Shown here: piece by piece, positions 11,117 to 23,499 of the stretch
How the letters are laid out: every line of letters starts with the position of its first letter
How positions within the stretch are numbered: position 1 is the first letter of the stretch
From: Orobanche coerulescens
Lineage: Eukaryota; Streptophyta; Magnoliopsida; Lamiales; Orobanchaceae
Assembly: GCA_033398695.1 (NCBI GenBank)
Contig: CM065804.1
Coordinates: forward strand, 37,959,501 to 38,023,500
Length of the DNA: 64,000 nt
Direction: 5' to 3'
Made by a program: the position numbers and the translations under genes
Notes under the pieces: generated by a model
What the model saw: only the letters and a program-made list of their open reading frames with translations
The model's database searches: none
What the model was told of the DNA's origin: nothing

Positions 11117-12044
11117 TGTTGTGCGGCGATTAATACGCCTCGATGGCGATCGGCATAACGATTAGAGAAGCCAACCATAGAAGACATACTCTGGGCAATC
11201 ACCCAGCAGTCGACACCCACGGCGATCGTCTTTTGGTATTCGGCGATCGTCTTTTGGTATCTGGCGATCGTCTATGATGTCCAACCAGAGACGATCGTCT
11301 CATGCCACGTATGGATCCGACATCCGTCAAAGTCGTCGAAGACCGAATCTTAGACGGTGACCCACGTGCAGATCCACAAAGGGCGCCGACAGATAAAGAC
11401 ATTTGACCCCAGCCTGTCACCTACCTCACCTACCGACAGGGCCGCCGAAAGGTACAAAGTGGGTCCTCTCCCATTGGCTCGCACAGCTGGCCGCCAGCAG
11501 CAGCCCCAGACTTTAAGGAAACAGCCCCACGTGACGGGGCGATCATCCATCTTATTATAATATAGAAAACGGCGGTCGCCTGCGATCTCCGGAGAGGTCC
11601 CAGCAACCTTGTCTCCTATAAATAGGAAACTCACAACAGTGGCAAAAAGGCGGATTTTACCGTGAATACAGTGCAAAAACATACAGAGAGAGAATCAAAG
11701 ACTCATCTGACAATTACTTACACATTCATAGTGATATTCATACACACTTACATTACATCCAAAGCAAGAACTCACAGATCTTCATATCTGGTTCTTCCGG
11801 CAATCTACATGCTCTACAGCTTAGATAACTAGAAGTCTTTACACTCATTGTAATAGATTCTAACATTAATACTTGTACTCCAAAGTATATTTATTAATAA
11901 CATCTCGCGAGAGCATTCAAGTCCGGGATTAACAACCCCGGCAAATCTTGTGTTATTTATTTTCCCGCGGAAGTGTTCTCGCATTTGTTTGTTACTCGAT
12001 CATTCTAGCAATACTATCTCCGGATAATATTTTGGGTAACAACA
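11117..12044 (+). repeat. 5' LTR of element B (928 bp)
   Basis: It runs from TGTTGTGCGG to TAACAACA. It differs from the 3' LTR by scattered substitutions and lacks a 31-bp block present at about 27158-27188 there. A TATA-like CTATAAATAGG lies at about 11612, so transcription should start shortly after. Confidence 0.95.
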
Positions 12045-12045
12045 A

Positions 12046-12063
12046 TTGGCGCTAGAAAAAGGG
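12046..12063 (+). other. Primer binding site of element B
   Basis: TTGGCGCTAGAAAAAGGG follows one base after the LTR. The TTGGCGC start is typical of plant gypsy elements. Element D has the same site in reverse at 37201-37213. Confidence 0.8.
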
Positions 12064-12179
12064 GCAGTGATATCTAAACCTTCATTTTTATTCCTACCGT
12101 CTCGAAGAGCACTCACTGTTCTCCGGATATATACTTGAAGAAACACTCACTGTTCTTCAACAGAAAAGCCTTCAGAAAA

Positions 12180-12750
12180 ATGACATCTGCTACGACTTCC
12201 AAGAGAGCCGCCCTGCGATCTACCAGAAATCTCATTCCGGCCCGGACCGAATCCCAGCCCGCGGCGGAAGGTGACCGCGAGGACGCTAGGCTCTCACTCC
12301 CGCCCCCGAGGGACGGTCCTAGCCTCTCACTCGATCAGTTCCAGAGCGACGGAGGGCATGCGACTCACCCACCATCACTCCGTCAGCCATCCGCCGGGCA
12401 GGAAAACGGAAGCTCAAGGGGATCTATGTTGAGAAATCAACAGAAAGCCCCGAGCCACAGGAGAAGGCTCTCGTCAGACGGGATGACTCCGTCTTCAGCC
12501 GCCTGGGAAGCGATCCCTCATGGCGACCCGGGCACTCGGGCCCCAGCCGGGAGACATCGGAGTCTGAATCCTTTACTAGGAGTTCGGCATATCCGACTCC
12601 CATGAGACAAGCCGGTTAGCGAGCCCCTGCTCGCCCAAGAAATGAACCCACTGGCAGGGAGCTCGTCATTCACCACGGGGCCAGGGGATCAGTACACGAT
12701 CGCCTTGGCTCGCGCTCCAGGAGCCAATCGGCGAGCAGTCAGGCAACGGC
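12180..12750 (+). pseudogene. gypsy Gag N-terminal region, frame-shifted
   Basis: From the ATG at 12180 a Ser-, Pro- and Arg-rich stretch reads open to 12605, then a stop follows and the frame changes before the main gag ORF at 12752. The N-terminus (MTSATTSKRAALRSTRN) resembles that of element D at 37085 (MSSASASKKAAVQPAK). I take it as the low-complexity N-terminal part of Gag, separated from the rest by a frameshift. The exact break cannot be fixed by eye. Confidence 0.55.
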
Positions 12751-12751
12751 G

Positions 12752-14191
12752 ATGGCCGCCATGCAGCGCCAGCTCGACGAGATGAAGGCGCTCCTGGAAA
12801 CTGGGGCAGGCGCCAGGAGATCGATCGCTGGACCAAGTGAACCACTCGAGGTCCAGATCGAGCTCGCCCCGGTTCATCCAAAGATCGCTCCCCCACAAAC
12901 ACCTCTATATGAGGGGAGATCGGATCCGGAGACCCACTTGAGCAAATTCCGGATCTACATGACCGGATGCGGAGCATCAGATGCGACGAAGTGTCGTATG
13001 TTCCCATTAACTCTGGGCGACCTCGCCCACAGGTGGTACATCTCACTACCACCTCGCTCAATCAATTGCTTTGAGAATCTGGCGATCGACTTCACGTCGT
13101 ACTTCGCCGCCAAAGTCGCTGGCCCTGAAGGCCCCCGCCGCATGATGAAAATCAGGCAGGGGAAGGACGAATCAGATGAGGACTACATCGACCGGGTAGA
13201 CGAGATAGTCCTCACCGGCGAGCCCATCAGCGACGAGCTCGCTCTCTACTCAGTCCTGGGGGGATTCTGCGGCCACTCACCCATGTTCAGGCACCTCACA
13301 AAGGACATCCCCCCGACTTACTCGGTCTTCTGCGTCAGAGCCGCCGATTTCTTGGCCAGGCAAAGGATGCTCTCCCTCTGCTTAGGCGAGGGATATGCCG
13401 GAGAAGGAAAGGCGTCGTCCCACATCCAGAAGAAGGCGGTCGCCAAGCCCAGAAAGGCGGTCGCCAAGCCGCCTGGCGAGTTCAAAGCCTTCGAGGATGT
13501 AGAGGTCCACCTTCTCCATAACCTCAACTTATCTCCGGCCCACATATTCAACGCAATCAAGGGGCGCGAGTGGCTTTCCAAACCAAAGAAAATAAGGGAC
13601 CACGGTCATATGGACCGCAGCAAATTTTGTGCATACCACAAGAGTCTCTTCCACAACACCAGCCAATGCCGCGACCTCCTCAGACAACTCTGGCGACTAT
13701 TTGAGGAAGGCAAATTGGACAACTTGGTCACCAAGCCAGAACCTAGGTCGGAAAGGACCGGAGGGCGCGAGCGCCGACAAAATGAAAGAACCCCTCCCAA
13801 TCCGGTCGCCAGGATCGAATATGAGCCGGAGTATTCTGATGAATCGTTCCCTCCGATCAACCCTGGCGGTCGGATCAATATGCTTCAAGCAGGAGGTGGA
13901 AACCTCGGGGGCCTTTCCCCGGTTTCCACCATGTCAAACAGGAAGCGAAAGGCCGAACTGAGGGCGTTCGCCAGGGTCCATATCGTGGTACCTCCAGAGC
14001 CGACCAACTCTACAGACGCGCTCATCACCTTCTCCAACAAGGACAGGGAGGGAGTACAATTCCCCAAAGAGGATGCATTGGTGATCTCTGCTTGTATCCT
14101 TGGGAAGATTGTCGACCGCGTGCTGGTCGACAACGGGAGCTTCTGCAACATCATATTCAAATCCGCTCTGGATCAGCTCGGCAAATTGACC
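12752..14191 (+). pseudogene. gag: gypsy Gag and protease start, cut by solo LTR S1
   Basis: The ORF opens with a coiled-coil-like start (MAAMQRQLDEMKALL). The retrotransposon Gag domain follows (about residues 55-200: PLYEGRSDPETHLSKFRIYM, LGDLAHRWYISLPP, RQGKDESDEDYIDR). Later come a zinc-knuckle-like remnant (KFCAYHKSLFHNTSQC, residues ~290-305) and the protease active site VLVDNGSFCNIIF (near 14125). The solo LTR S1 cuts the protease at 14191; the 14 residues after it in the open frame are LTR sequence. Gag and protease share one frame, as usual in Tat-type elements. Confidence 0.85.
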
Positions 14192-16548
14192 TGTAACACC
14201 CCCGATATATTCAGGAATATTACAGCGCCGTAAATCCTTTACATAAGAATTTACAAGGCTGAATAAAAGAAATGACAATAACAGATACCAGTTTATGAAA
14301 TTGCTGAAATAAAATTCAACCGACTGGTTCAAAACCGAAATTACAAATATCCCATGAAGAGTTATTATTACATCATCAAAATCCAAACATTATAAATCGA
14401 CAACGTACTCGAGTACTTATTGAAAATAACCAATAAATAACAGACAGTAAACCCGGTCGAAACATCACTCTGCACCCTCGTCGTCATGCATCTCCAGTGG
14501 TTGTTTCCCCGCTCTCCTGGATCCTGAACATACACAAATGTTCACCCCCGAAGGGGTTAGCACAACGATGCTAGTACAAGTACAATAATCATACAACAGT
14601 GACATAATCAACAATTACATCATAACAAGTTTCTCCAACGAGAATATCCACAACACATATGATATCATAACATTTCCAACATACAGATGGTATTCCAACG
14701 ATCCAGCGCACACAGCTATAGATTCCCATGATGATCCCGTCGGACCAACACATGGTGGAACTACCTGTCCAACGATCCAGCACACACAGCTATAGATTCC
14801 CATGATGATTCCCGTCGGATCAACGCATGGTGGACATATATACACAACATATTTACACGATACAATCATAATTGTCATAATACAAACAATTCTAATTAGA
14901 GTACTTGCATCGGTTTGTTGACAAGAATAAACTTCCACGAATATCAAAATACTCGAAGGTCGTCCCCTTCGATCAGTCACGTGTTAAGCTCGAACCTTAA
15001 CAAAAGAAATAGTACAGAATTCATTTCGTGCTGCATTTAACGTCTAACAATTCATCAATTACTGTAGTAATTCCTTAATATGCAACTGTCTCGATGCAGT
15101 TAACGCACGCTACGAATCATATGTAGCGTGCGTTAATGCTACTCGTTAGCGTCACGCAGACACACCGCCAGCGACGCTAACCCAGCGTTATCGATTGCCT
15201 CACCGATCACCCGATCGACTTCGGTGATGATTTAACGCACGCTAAGTCCAAAACGTTGCGTACGCTAAACGTACTCGATAGCGCACGTTAAATCTCGTAT
15301 ATTAGCGCATGCTAATAGTGCATGGCAGTTCACTGGAGGGCAGCAGATTTACACAAATAGTGATGAAGTAAGCGAATTCTTCAGTGATTTGATGTTTGTT
15401 ATCTGTCTTCATGTTATGTTCATAACCTTTATGAATGATCTCCAGGATAATATCAACTTCAAGATGCAAATATACGTATAATCATCATGACACCATAATC
15501 CATCTTGATTTCAATTCTCATGCGAAGTTGGTGATCTCCGGTTGATGTATTAGATTCTACTATCATTATACATATTCAGACTTCATCTTGAGGTGAACTA
15601 ACAATTCCGACTTATACGAAAGAATATTTCCTAAGATGATTCTTCCTTTAAGTTCTTATAACATCTCTTCCAAATCATGATCACAAAGATAACATAAATC
15701 ATACGGATTGTTAACTTCAGAATATTTCTCTCATCATTTGAAGTACTAGGATTCCAACTTCAAGGTTCCAACAATAATATCGTAATTGTAGACATTCCAA
15801 TCTTCTAAACATGATGTTGTTGAATAATTCACTAATGAAATTCAATACCTCGTTAATATGATCATCGTATCCATTGGAAATCCAAATCTAAGATCGTGAT
15901 AGGTTGAACATACCTTAATATGTGAAATCAACCGAACCACGAGGTATAATCCGACTCCGGTTGGTTATGTGCCACTCCAAGGTGTTACTTCTCTTCAATG
16001 ATCACTCACAAGTGATACTCAATCATTCAATGATCACTAATATATGTTCTAAGTGTTTAGAAGGGAGATTCTTGCTCTCTGGACTCTCAAGGATGAAGTA
16101 TAGACGAAGGAAAATGAAAGCCAAAGCGTTTGCTGTCCCATTTATAATATTCTGCATTATTGACAAGTTAGCGCACGCTAACAAGCATTCCTTAGCGTGC
16201 GCTAATAATGGTTGACTTCAGAATTGTCCGGGTGCGTCCGCGGGAATCTTATCCGGACCCATGTCCCGGCTGGCGCATGTGCTAGCTGTCCCGCTCAATA
16301 ATTGAGTTCTTAGCGCACGCAACTCCTATCATCATAGCGTGCGCTAATAGAGGCCCGATAGCGCGCGTTAAGATACATTCTTAGCGTGCGCTATCACGAG
16401 GTTGCTTGAGCAATTTTGCAAGTTTCTACACTTATGTACAATGATATCAATGCACGAAATATCATATTCCAATAATCAAAATCATCAATCCGAAATAATA
16501 CAGGGTTGAATATAGATGAAATACACCGTAATAAATCCGGATATTACA
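14192..16548 (-). mobile_element. Solo LTR S1 of a Tekay-like gypsy element (2357 bp)
   Basis: In the given strand it runs TGTAACACCC...GGATATTACA, flanked by TGACC on both sides (14187-14191 and 16549-16553). No internal region is present, so the element was removed by recombination between its LTRs. It is in the same subfamily as F. On the minus strand the LTR start is at 16548. Palindromes of the type TTAGCGCACGCTAA cluster at 16167-16395 and 15098-15316. A TATA-like TTATAAATGG (16138-16147) lies just downstream of the first cluster. Two 73-bp repeats occupy 14696-14840. Confidence 0.93.
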
Positions 16549-16553
16549 TGACC

Positions 16554-16976
16554 AAGTTCATAAAGCCATTCGACACCGTACTTCAAGGGTTCGGCGACAG
16601 CACAGTCCAATCCTACGGAAGGATCAAGCTCTCTGTCGAGCTAATATGCTTTTACGATCCCAAGGTTAGGATTACTAGGAACCTAAATTTTGTAATCATA
16701 GATAGGCCCAACATCTATAATGGGTTCCTAGGTCGCCCCTTTTTAGAAACCTTTGAGGCGGTCGCCTCGTCTTTCTTTTACTGTATCAAATTCCCCACTG
16801 CCGATGGGATGGTAGGTACTGTAAAAGGAGATCAGCTAATGGCAAAGAAATGTTTGAACTACTCCTATGTCGTAACTTCTTTCAATACTTCCCATGATAT
16901 GTGTAACATTGAAACGATCAACGATCAACCCATGGAGATCGACGAGCCAAGCACATCGTACCAACCCGACTCATAG
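16554..16976 (+). pseudogene. gypsy protease, continuation after S1
   Basis: Reading resumes directly after the duplicated TGACC with KFIKPFDTVLQGFGDSTVQ, the usual middle of a gypsy retropepsin. It continues with NFVIIDRPNIYNGFLGRPFL, the motif near the end of the protease (L-G-R). The stretch ends in a stop at 16974. The first 15 residues of the open frame come from the LTR and are not part of the protein. Confidence 0.8.
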
Positions 16977-17105
16977 GACGCCATCTCAGATCGATTAACG
17001 GACGACATCGAGCCAAGGATCGGTTTCGAGCCAAGTCTCAACATCGATCCAAGGATCGAGTCCGGAAATCATTCCAAACGAGAGGCGACCGTCCCCGTCG
17101 AAGAG

Positions 17106-17990
17106 TTGGAAAGTATAACGATAGATCTGGCACATCCAGAACGGGAAGTACAGATCGGCGCAAGCATTGACCGCGAAGTAAAAGGGGATCTGATCAATTT
17201 GCTACGTAAGAACATCGGAGTCTTTTCCTGGTCGCATCAAGATATGGTTGGCATAAGTCCCGAGCACGCTTGCCACTATCTCAAGATCGACCCGGCAATG
17301 AAGCCTGTTCACCACAAACGTAGGAAATTCGGTCCCGAGAAATACGCGGCGCTCGACATAGAAGTCCAAAAGTTACTCAACAACAAATTAATCGGAGTAG
17401 CTACAGACGAACCATAGTGGGTCGCCAACGCGGTGCTCGTCAAAAAGCCAACTGGCTCCTGGAGATTATGCATCGACTTCCCGATGCCTCATATTGATCA
17501 CTTGGTCGACAGTACAGCAGGCTGCGAAATGATGTCATTCATGGATGCTTTCGCCGGATACCATCAAATCCCAATGGTGGAGAAAGACATAAAGCACACA
17601 TCTTTCCACACGGAAAAGGACATATACTTTTGGGTCCGAAAGACATTCGGCTTGAAGAATGCGGGGGCAACCTACCAGCGTCTAGTCAACAGAATGTTCG
17701 CTAATCAGATCGGCAAGACCATGGAGGTCTACATTGACGACATCGTGGTCAAAAGCCTCAAGAAGGAAGATCAACTCAATGATCTCGCCGAGACATTCGC
17801 CATCCTCGAGAAGTTCAACATGAAACTGAACCCCAAGAAGTGAAACTTCGGGGTGGGCTCCAGATAATTCCTGGGGCACATCATGAGCCAAAGGGGGATC
17901 GAGGCAAACCCCACCAAGATTCAGGCGATCCTCGACATGTTGGAGCCACGGAACGTCAAGAAGGTGTAGCGACTCACAGGCTGTCTAGCC
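17106..17990 (+). pseudogene. gypsy reverse transcriptase with several stops
   Basis: A leader (VQIGASIDREVKGDLINLL, SHQDMVGISPEHACHYL) is the usual entry to a gypsy RT. TAG interrupts it at 17415-17417, just before WVANAVLVKKPTGSWRLC. The part between LCIDF and PMPHIDHL lacks about ten residues of the family pattern. The catalytic motif YIDDIVVKS lies at about 17730. Further in-frame stops occur at 17841 (TGA) and 17967 (TAG). The stops look like C-to-T changes of CAG or CGA-type codons. The copy is inactive. Confidence 0.85.
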
Positions 17991-17999
17991 GTACTCAAC

Positions 18000-18440
18000 C
18001 GTTCCATATCTCGGCTCGGCGATAAAAGCAAGCCTTTCTTCGCGACCATAAAGAACAAGAAGTTCGCATGGACGAAGGAAAGTCAAGTAGCGTTCGCCAA
18101 AATCAAGGAATATCTATCCAACCCCTAGATCCTGGCAAAGCCGATCCCCGGTGAAAAGCTATTCCTCTACCTGGCAGCCTCGGAGGTCGCGCTAAGTGCT
18201 GTTTTACTACGAGCCGAGGGGCAGACCCACCTGCCGATGTACTATGTTAGTCAAGCGCTCCATGACGCAGAAACACGTTATACACCATTGGAGAAGATCG
18301 CCTACGCTCTTGTCATGAGTGTTCGCAAGCTAAGGGCTTACTTCTTCGAACATCAAGTGGAAGTTCTGATAACTCTACCTCTAAGGCAAGTTCTACACCG
18401 ACCGGACACCAACGGGCGACTCCTCAAGTGATCACTGGAG
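18000..18440 (+). pseudogene. gypsy RNase H, first domain (degraded)
   Basis: The stretch reads PLILAKPIPGEKLFLYLAA-like sequence at 18120-18180, interrupted by TAG. It goes on with MYYVSQALHDAETRYTPLEK (18237 onward) and the connection end PDTNGRLLK, as in the standard gypsy RNase H. It is broken by stops. It would cut the RNA of the RNA-DNA hybrid. Confidence 0.75.
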
Positions 18441-18506
18441 ATCGACCAATACGGTATCACGTATGCTCCTCGCACAGCGATCAAAGGCCAAGCTCTGGTA
18501 GACTTC

Positions 18507-18936
18507 GTGGTGGAATTAACATTCCCTCACAATCCAACCCAGATCGGCCGACCTGCCTGGAAGCTATATGTGGATGGCTCAGCGACCAACTCAAAAGCAG
18601 GGGCAGGGATCGTCCTCATCGGTCCCGATGGACAAAGTTTCACAAATGCGGTGCATTTCGGTTTTCGTGCGACCAACAATGAAGCCGAATACGAAGCCGT
18701 GGTAGGCCATCTCGATCTAGCCCTCGCCCTGGATGTTCGTCGCCTCCATATCTTCATGGACTCCCTCTTGGTCGTGAACCAAGTCAAGGGAGAATATGAG
18801 GCGCGCGGCGAACAGATGGTCAAATACCAAGAGCTGGTCGCCGAAATGTGCACGAAATTTGAGGAAGTGCCAATCGAACAGGTCCCGAGAGATCACAACT
18901 CCCAGGACGATGCCCTATCCAAACTAGCGTCATCTG
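18507..18936 (+). pseudogene. Second, archaeal-like RNase H (aRNH) of a Tat element
   Basis: A separate RNase H follows the first: WKLYVDGSATNSKAGAG with the first catalytic Asp, NNEAEYEAVVGHL with the Glu, FMDSLLVVNQVKGEY with the second Asp, and DHNSQDDALSKLAS near the end with the last Asp. Tat-lineage plant elements are known to carry a second RNase H of this type. All catalytic residues seem present and the domain is open over about 140 codons. Confidence 0.8.
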
Positions 18937-20280
18937 ATGGGGCAGCCGATTTCTCTAATATCCAAATTACAAAATCAGCAAGGCCGGCGATCGACAGGCT
19001 TTGGTTACCACGGATTCTTTGTTGAGGAGAATTGGATGACTCCGTTCATCAAATACTTAAAGGACGGAATGGTCCCCGACGACCGTATCAAAGCTCGCCA
19101 ACTCCAGCTACGTGCGACTAGATACACCCTATTGGACGACCGGCTTTACAAGCGAGCTTTCAGCCTCCCCCTCCTCAAGTGTATTACACCGGAGGAAGGT
19201 CGGCTCGTCTTAGCCGATATCCATGATGGGATCTGCGGAAACCATGCCGGCGGACGAGCTCTCATACATAAAACAACCAGGCAAGGTTTTTTTTGGCCGT
19301 CACTTCAGAAGGATGCGATCGCCTATGCCAGATCGTGTCATAGGTGTCAAGTAATGGGACCAAACATTAAACTCTCCCCCGAGCAGCTCACCTCAATATA
19401 CAGCCCATGGCCATTCGCGCAATGGGGCATCGACCTTATAGGTCCCTTGTCGACGGCTCCAGGAGGCTGTAAGTTTGCCATCGTAGGGGTAGACTATTTC
19501 ACCAAATGGGTAGAGGCCGAGCCTCTCAACAAAATCGGCCAAGAGCAAGTCATCAAGTTCATCTGGAAAAACATCATATGCCGTTTCGGTCTGCCCCAGA
19601 CCATCATCTCCGACAACGGAAAGCAATTCGATGGCTTAGAAGTCATGCAATTCTGTGAGAAGTGGGGAATCAAAAGGTGTTCTCGGCTCCCTATCACCCT
19701 CAGACGAACGGGCAGGTAGAGGCTGTGAACAAGATTCTCAAACACACAATTAAAGCGTGACTCGAATCCAGTCTAGGACGGTGGGCAAGCGAGCTCCCAG
19801 ACGTTTTGTGGTCTTATCGAACGACGACCCGTAATTCAACCAGCGAAACCCCATTCGCCCTCGCCTTTGGAACAGAAGAGGTGATTCCCTCAGAGATCGC
19901 CGTCCTCAGCCATCGAACCGAACAAGAAATGACGACCGACAATGATGTGGCCCGACGGATCGACCTCGACATGCTCGAAGAACGACGACTGACCAAAGAA
20001 ATAAAGAACACAATCCACAAGAGTAGATCCGAGAAGTTCTTCAATTCGAAGGTCAAGGAGAGACGGTTTCAAGTGGGCGATCTTGTCCTCAAAAAGATCC
20101 AGACCCACACAGGTGTCTTTGGTGCGAACTGGGAAGGCCCCTTCAGGATATCTAAATGGCTAACTAAGGGGGCCTACGAACTTGAACACCACAGCGGTAC
20201 TCGGATCAATATCCACAGACGCCGTGCATCTGAAGAAATACTACCAGTGAAAATTTTGTATTCAATTTCAACTGCCCAAT
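18937..20280 (+). pseudogene. gypsy integrase, one frameshift and one nonsense codon
   Basis: The zinc-binding domain shows H and H in ADIHDGICGNHAGG and the two Cys in SCHRCQVMG. The core has D in WGIDLIGPL and D in ISDNGKQFD. A frameshift near 19674-19680 moves the rest, including the catalytic Glu in NGQVEAVN, into another frame. An in-frame TGA follows at about 19758 (KA*LES, compatible with CGA to TGA). The C-terminal domain continues at 19806-20270 (LWSYRTTTRNSTSETPFAL, FQVGDLVLKK, GPFRISKW). The open frame beyond 20280 is probably non-coding. Confidence 0.85.
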
Positions 20281-20609
20281 GTACAAGGAATATAATGAGA
20301 TTTTTTCCTATCCCATCTATTCTGGCGATCGCCCCACCAGGCAAATCGTATACCGCCAAAGATCGTCGTTCAAACATGGAGATCCGAGGTAGAACCAATG
20401 CAGCCATGGTCTTGGAGGTCGATGGAACCGACAGCTTCGCCCATACAAGGTTCCTTTGGGCTGAGATCGCCCGCCCTTCGTTTAAATACGAGGTCGGCGT
20501 AGCCGAAGGAACCTCCAAACTAATCTGCGGACAAGTTCGCACGCCCTCAAGGTACATCATCTAACATGATGTACCCGGACAAGGCGACGCGTCCCTACCC
20601 CATCACAAT
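20281..20609 (+). other. Start of the 3' untranslated region of element B
   Basis: There are no recognisable domains. A block around 20470-20518 (CGTTTAAATACGAGGTCGGCG inside) recurs at 23003-23045 beyond S2 and twice in element D. It appears to be a conserved two-copy repeat of this family's 3' region. Confidence 0.5.
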
Positions 20610-22875
20610 TGTAACACCCCGAGATATTCAGAGTATATTACAGCGCCGTGGACCCCTACATGGGGCCCACCAGGCTATAAACAAGAAAACTCCACTCGAC
20701 TAACCATCTCGGTTAGCGAGGACACACATTTAAATGATATGACATAAAAAGATATGCCCGGAGTAACCAGCGAAATAAGCAGGAACCGACAATGTAACAA
20801 TTTTAAAGTAGTACAATACGGAGTTTGAAATGAAAAGCCTATGTACTCGCGAGTACAATCTATAAGTTTATAATTGTGAGAACAACCAAATCGAAATGGA
20901 CAAAAGAAATAAAGAGACCCAAATGCACATGTCAACGACCCTGGCCAACATCCTCGTGCTGTCCCGGTGCCCGCTCGTCCGGATAATCATAACCTGAAAT
21001 CCATAACAAGAATTTCCCCAAAACGGGTCCCCAAAGGGATTAGCAATTACGCTAGTAAAAGTAATCAAGGCAAACCAATCGCTTACACATTTCATAGTAC
21101 ATGCACCAATATCAATTTCAAAAGTCCAAACCAGACATATCTTCTCCGGAAATAAACAGTCAAACAATTTGCCTTGGGAACAGAGTAATATCATAGATCC
21201 CGCCCGAGGCCTCTAAGGACCCTCCCGAGCTGGCCACATTATAAAACAAAACACGCACGTGCATCGCCTTGGGAACAGAGTAATATCATAGATCCCGCCC
21301 GAGGCCTCTAAGGACCCTCCCGAGCTGGCTAGCTAAACAAACTCATGAATCCAGGACTCAACCCTTTGGATTCCCTCCGTGATCCCATCGGACCAACCCG
21401 AGGTGAGTAATTCACACACAAAATACATTACCATTCCACGTTAAGCATAAAGGTTTCCAAAAATACTTGCCTTGAATAATTGATGACGCAACGAGCGGAA
21501 AGGATAATCACCGATGAACGCTATGAACCAACGAAACTGAACCTAACGATTCGAAGAACATAATCACAACCAACTCTAGACGAATACGGAAATGGAATAC
21601 ACCCGAAAACCCGCCTACGATTCATGTATATTCGTATAAAAATAACAACGAGGGCGGACCACAACCAAACCCTCTCGATTCCGCAAAACTATGAAAATAT
21701 ACCATGAATCCGTAGGAAAACTAATGATATCAACAAGATGAATCATATTCATCTTGAATCCAACAACAAAACGGAACGAATCGGAAGAAAATCCCAAAAC
21801 CCCCAAATTATCCAAAAGTAGGGTTCTAAGAGATTTTACCTTGATTTGACGATGAACAATGAGTGATTAGAGATAGGTTGATGATATGAAGCTTGAATAC
21901 ACTTCTACAATGGTGTTTGGGCGAAAATCGGGCGAAACCTAGCTCTCCAGGTCGTTCCCGTCGTGAAGAGAAGTGAGATAGGTGAGAAATGAGGAAAAAT
22001 ACGGCTGCTGTCAGTTTATATACTGGCCGGTGTTACGGCCGTAACATCCATAACATACGGCCGTAACATATGAACATTACGGCCGTAACTCACTGCTCTT
22101 ACGGCCGTAGCTCGTTCCATGAATGGCCCAGGCAAAATTCTGAGCGACACATACGGCCGTATCAAGACACCATTACGGCCGTATCAATACTTACGACCGT
22201 AACTCAAACATGATACGCCCGTAACTCAGGACTGGACCAGGAGGCAAGAAACGAAGCATTGTTACGGCCGTATGGAGGAAGATTACGGCCGTAACTCTCG
22301 ATTATTACGGCCGTAACATATACGGCTTACGGACGTAACATGGCCTGTGACAGCAGGCCATAGTCTGAAACACTACCGACGAGGGGATGATCGGAAATAG
22401 AACAAGAAAAATAACGTGTAATCACGACCAACGGATGCACTCACCACGGATTTAAGTCATAAATCAAAACGTTACGATGAAGCGTGATTCCGAATGCCCG
22501 GAGGTTCAGGAACAACAAAGATAACAAGAATACCCTAAACTTAAGAAAATTACGAAACGGCCCAAACGTTCAAAAACCGCGATACGACGTCGGATTAACA
22601 AACCGAAACTCCCAACACGAACAACTCAACTATACGAACTCGTGAAACCAAAGAAATTACAAAAGCGAACGAGTTCCACGAGAATCGAACGTCCATGCCA
22701 TAATACATGACATAAAACAGAATAATATCAAAACATCACCAAGATCATCCCAGATGGAGAAACTCCAAGAATAACATAGATTCAAAATGTCGACAAGGTT
22801 ACAAGCGAACTACTAAAAAATAAAAATACACCAAAACAGGAATATCGGAAAAAGAAGAAAAATGCGGATATTACA
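20610..22875 (-). mobile_element. Solo LTR S2 of a Tekay-like gypsy element (2266 bp)
   Basis: It runs TGTAACACCCC...GCGGATATTACA with a perfect duplication ACAAT at 20605-20609 and 22876-22880. No internal region is present. On the minus strand the LTR starts at 22875. A dozen palindromes of the type GTTACGGCCGTAAC fill 22030-22340, and a TATA box (GTATATAAAC, 22014-22023) follows within 10 bp. A 65-bp block is repeated at 21171-21235 and 21266-21330. The remainder is close to the LTRs of element E outside the palindrome array. Confidence 0.93.
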
Positions 22876-22880
22876 ACAAT

Positions 22881-23499
22881 GTATACCGTCGAGGGTCGCC
22901 ATCTAACATGACGACCCGAGGTAGAAAAGTGCTTACAAAGCCGCGGACGTGGAGTCGAATAAACCGACGACGCCCCGTGCAAGGACTCCTCCAGACCAAG
23001 ATCGCCCACCTTTCGTTTAAATACAAGGCAGGCGCAGCCTAACGGAGGACCCTCACAATAAAGTGAGTCGCGGGATAGGCAATGTCCCTCGCACACAAAG
23101 ACACGGTTGTGGAGGTCGGTCCATCGAACTCCGCGACCGTGCACGATTCTTCAGAGTCGGAAAAACTGATGATAGCTCACCAAACATACTATTTTTTATT
23201 CCCTTACTTACAATAAGTAAACAAAAACAAGGGGCAGAGAAGGGGAGATAATCCTAAATGCAATCGGACAGAAGGAACCATACTCGATCGGCTTCGTTCA
23301 GACACACGCAGGACGATCGGAATTGTTCAACAATATTTACAAGTAAGAATTTCGAAACATGTCAATACATTCAAACATTCAGACAATCGGTCGGATGAAC
23401 AAGACCTCGAAAGCAATCATACACATACTTGTAAAAAATCGCATGCAAACACTCAAAGGCGATCGTACGTGAAAAGAATCAAGTGCGAAAAAGGAGTAT
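22881..23499 (+). other. 3' region of element B between S2 and the antisense gene
   Basis: It matches, in reverse, 35270-35460 of element D (GCACGGTCGCGGAGAT and GTGACTCACTTTATTATGAGG there). It includes the second copy of the TTTAAATAC block. No coding sequence is seen. Confidence 0.5.

Noticed and set aside
14192..14233. Last 14 codons of the element B gag-protease open frame
   Set aside because: They are read from the solo LTR S1 and are not part of the retrotransposon protein.
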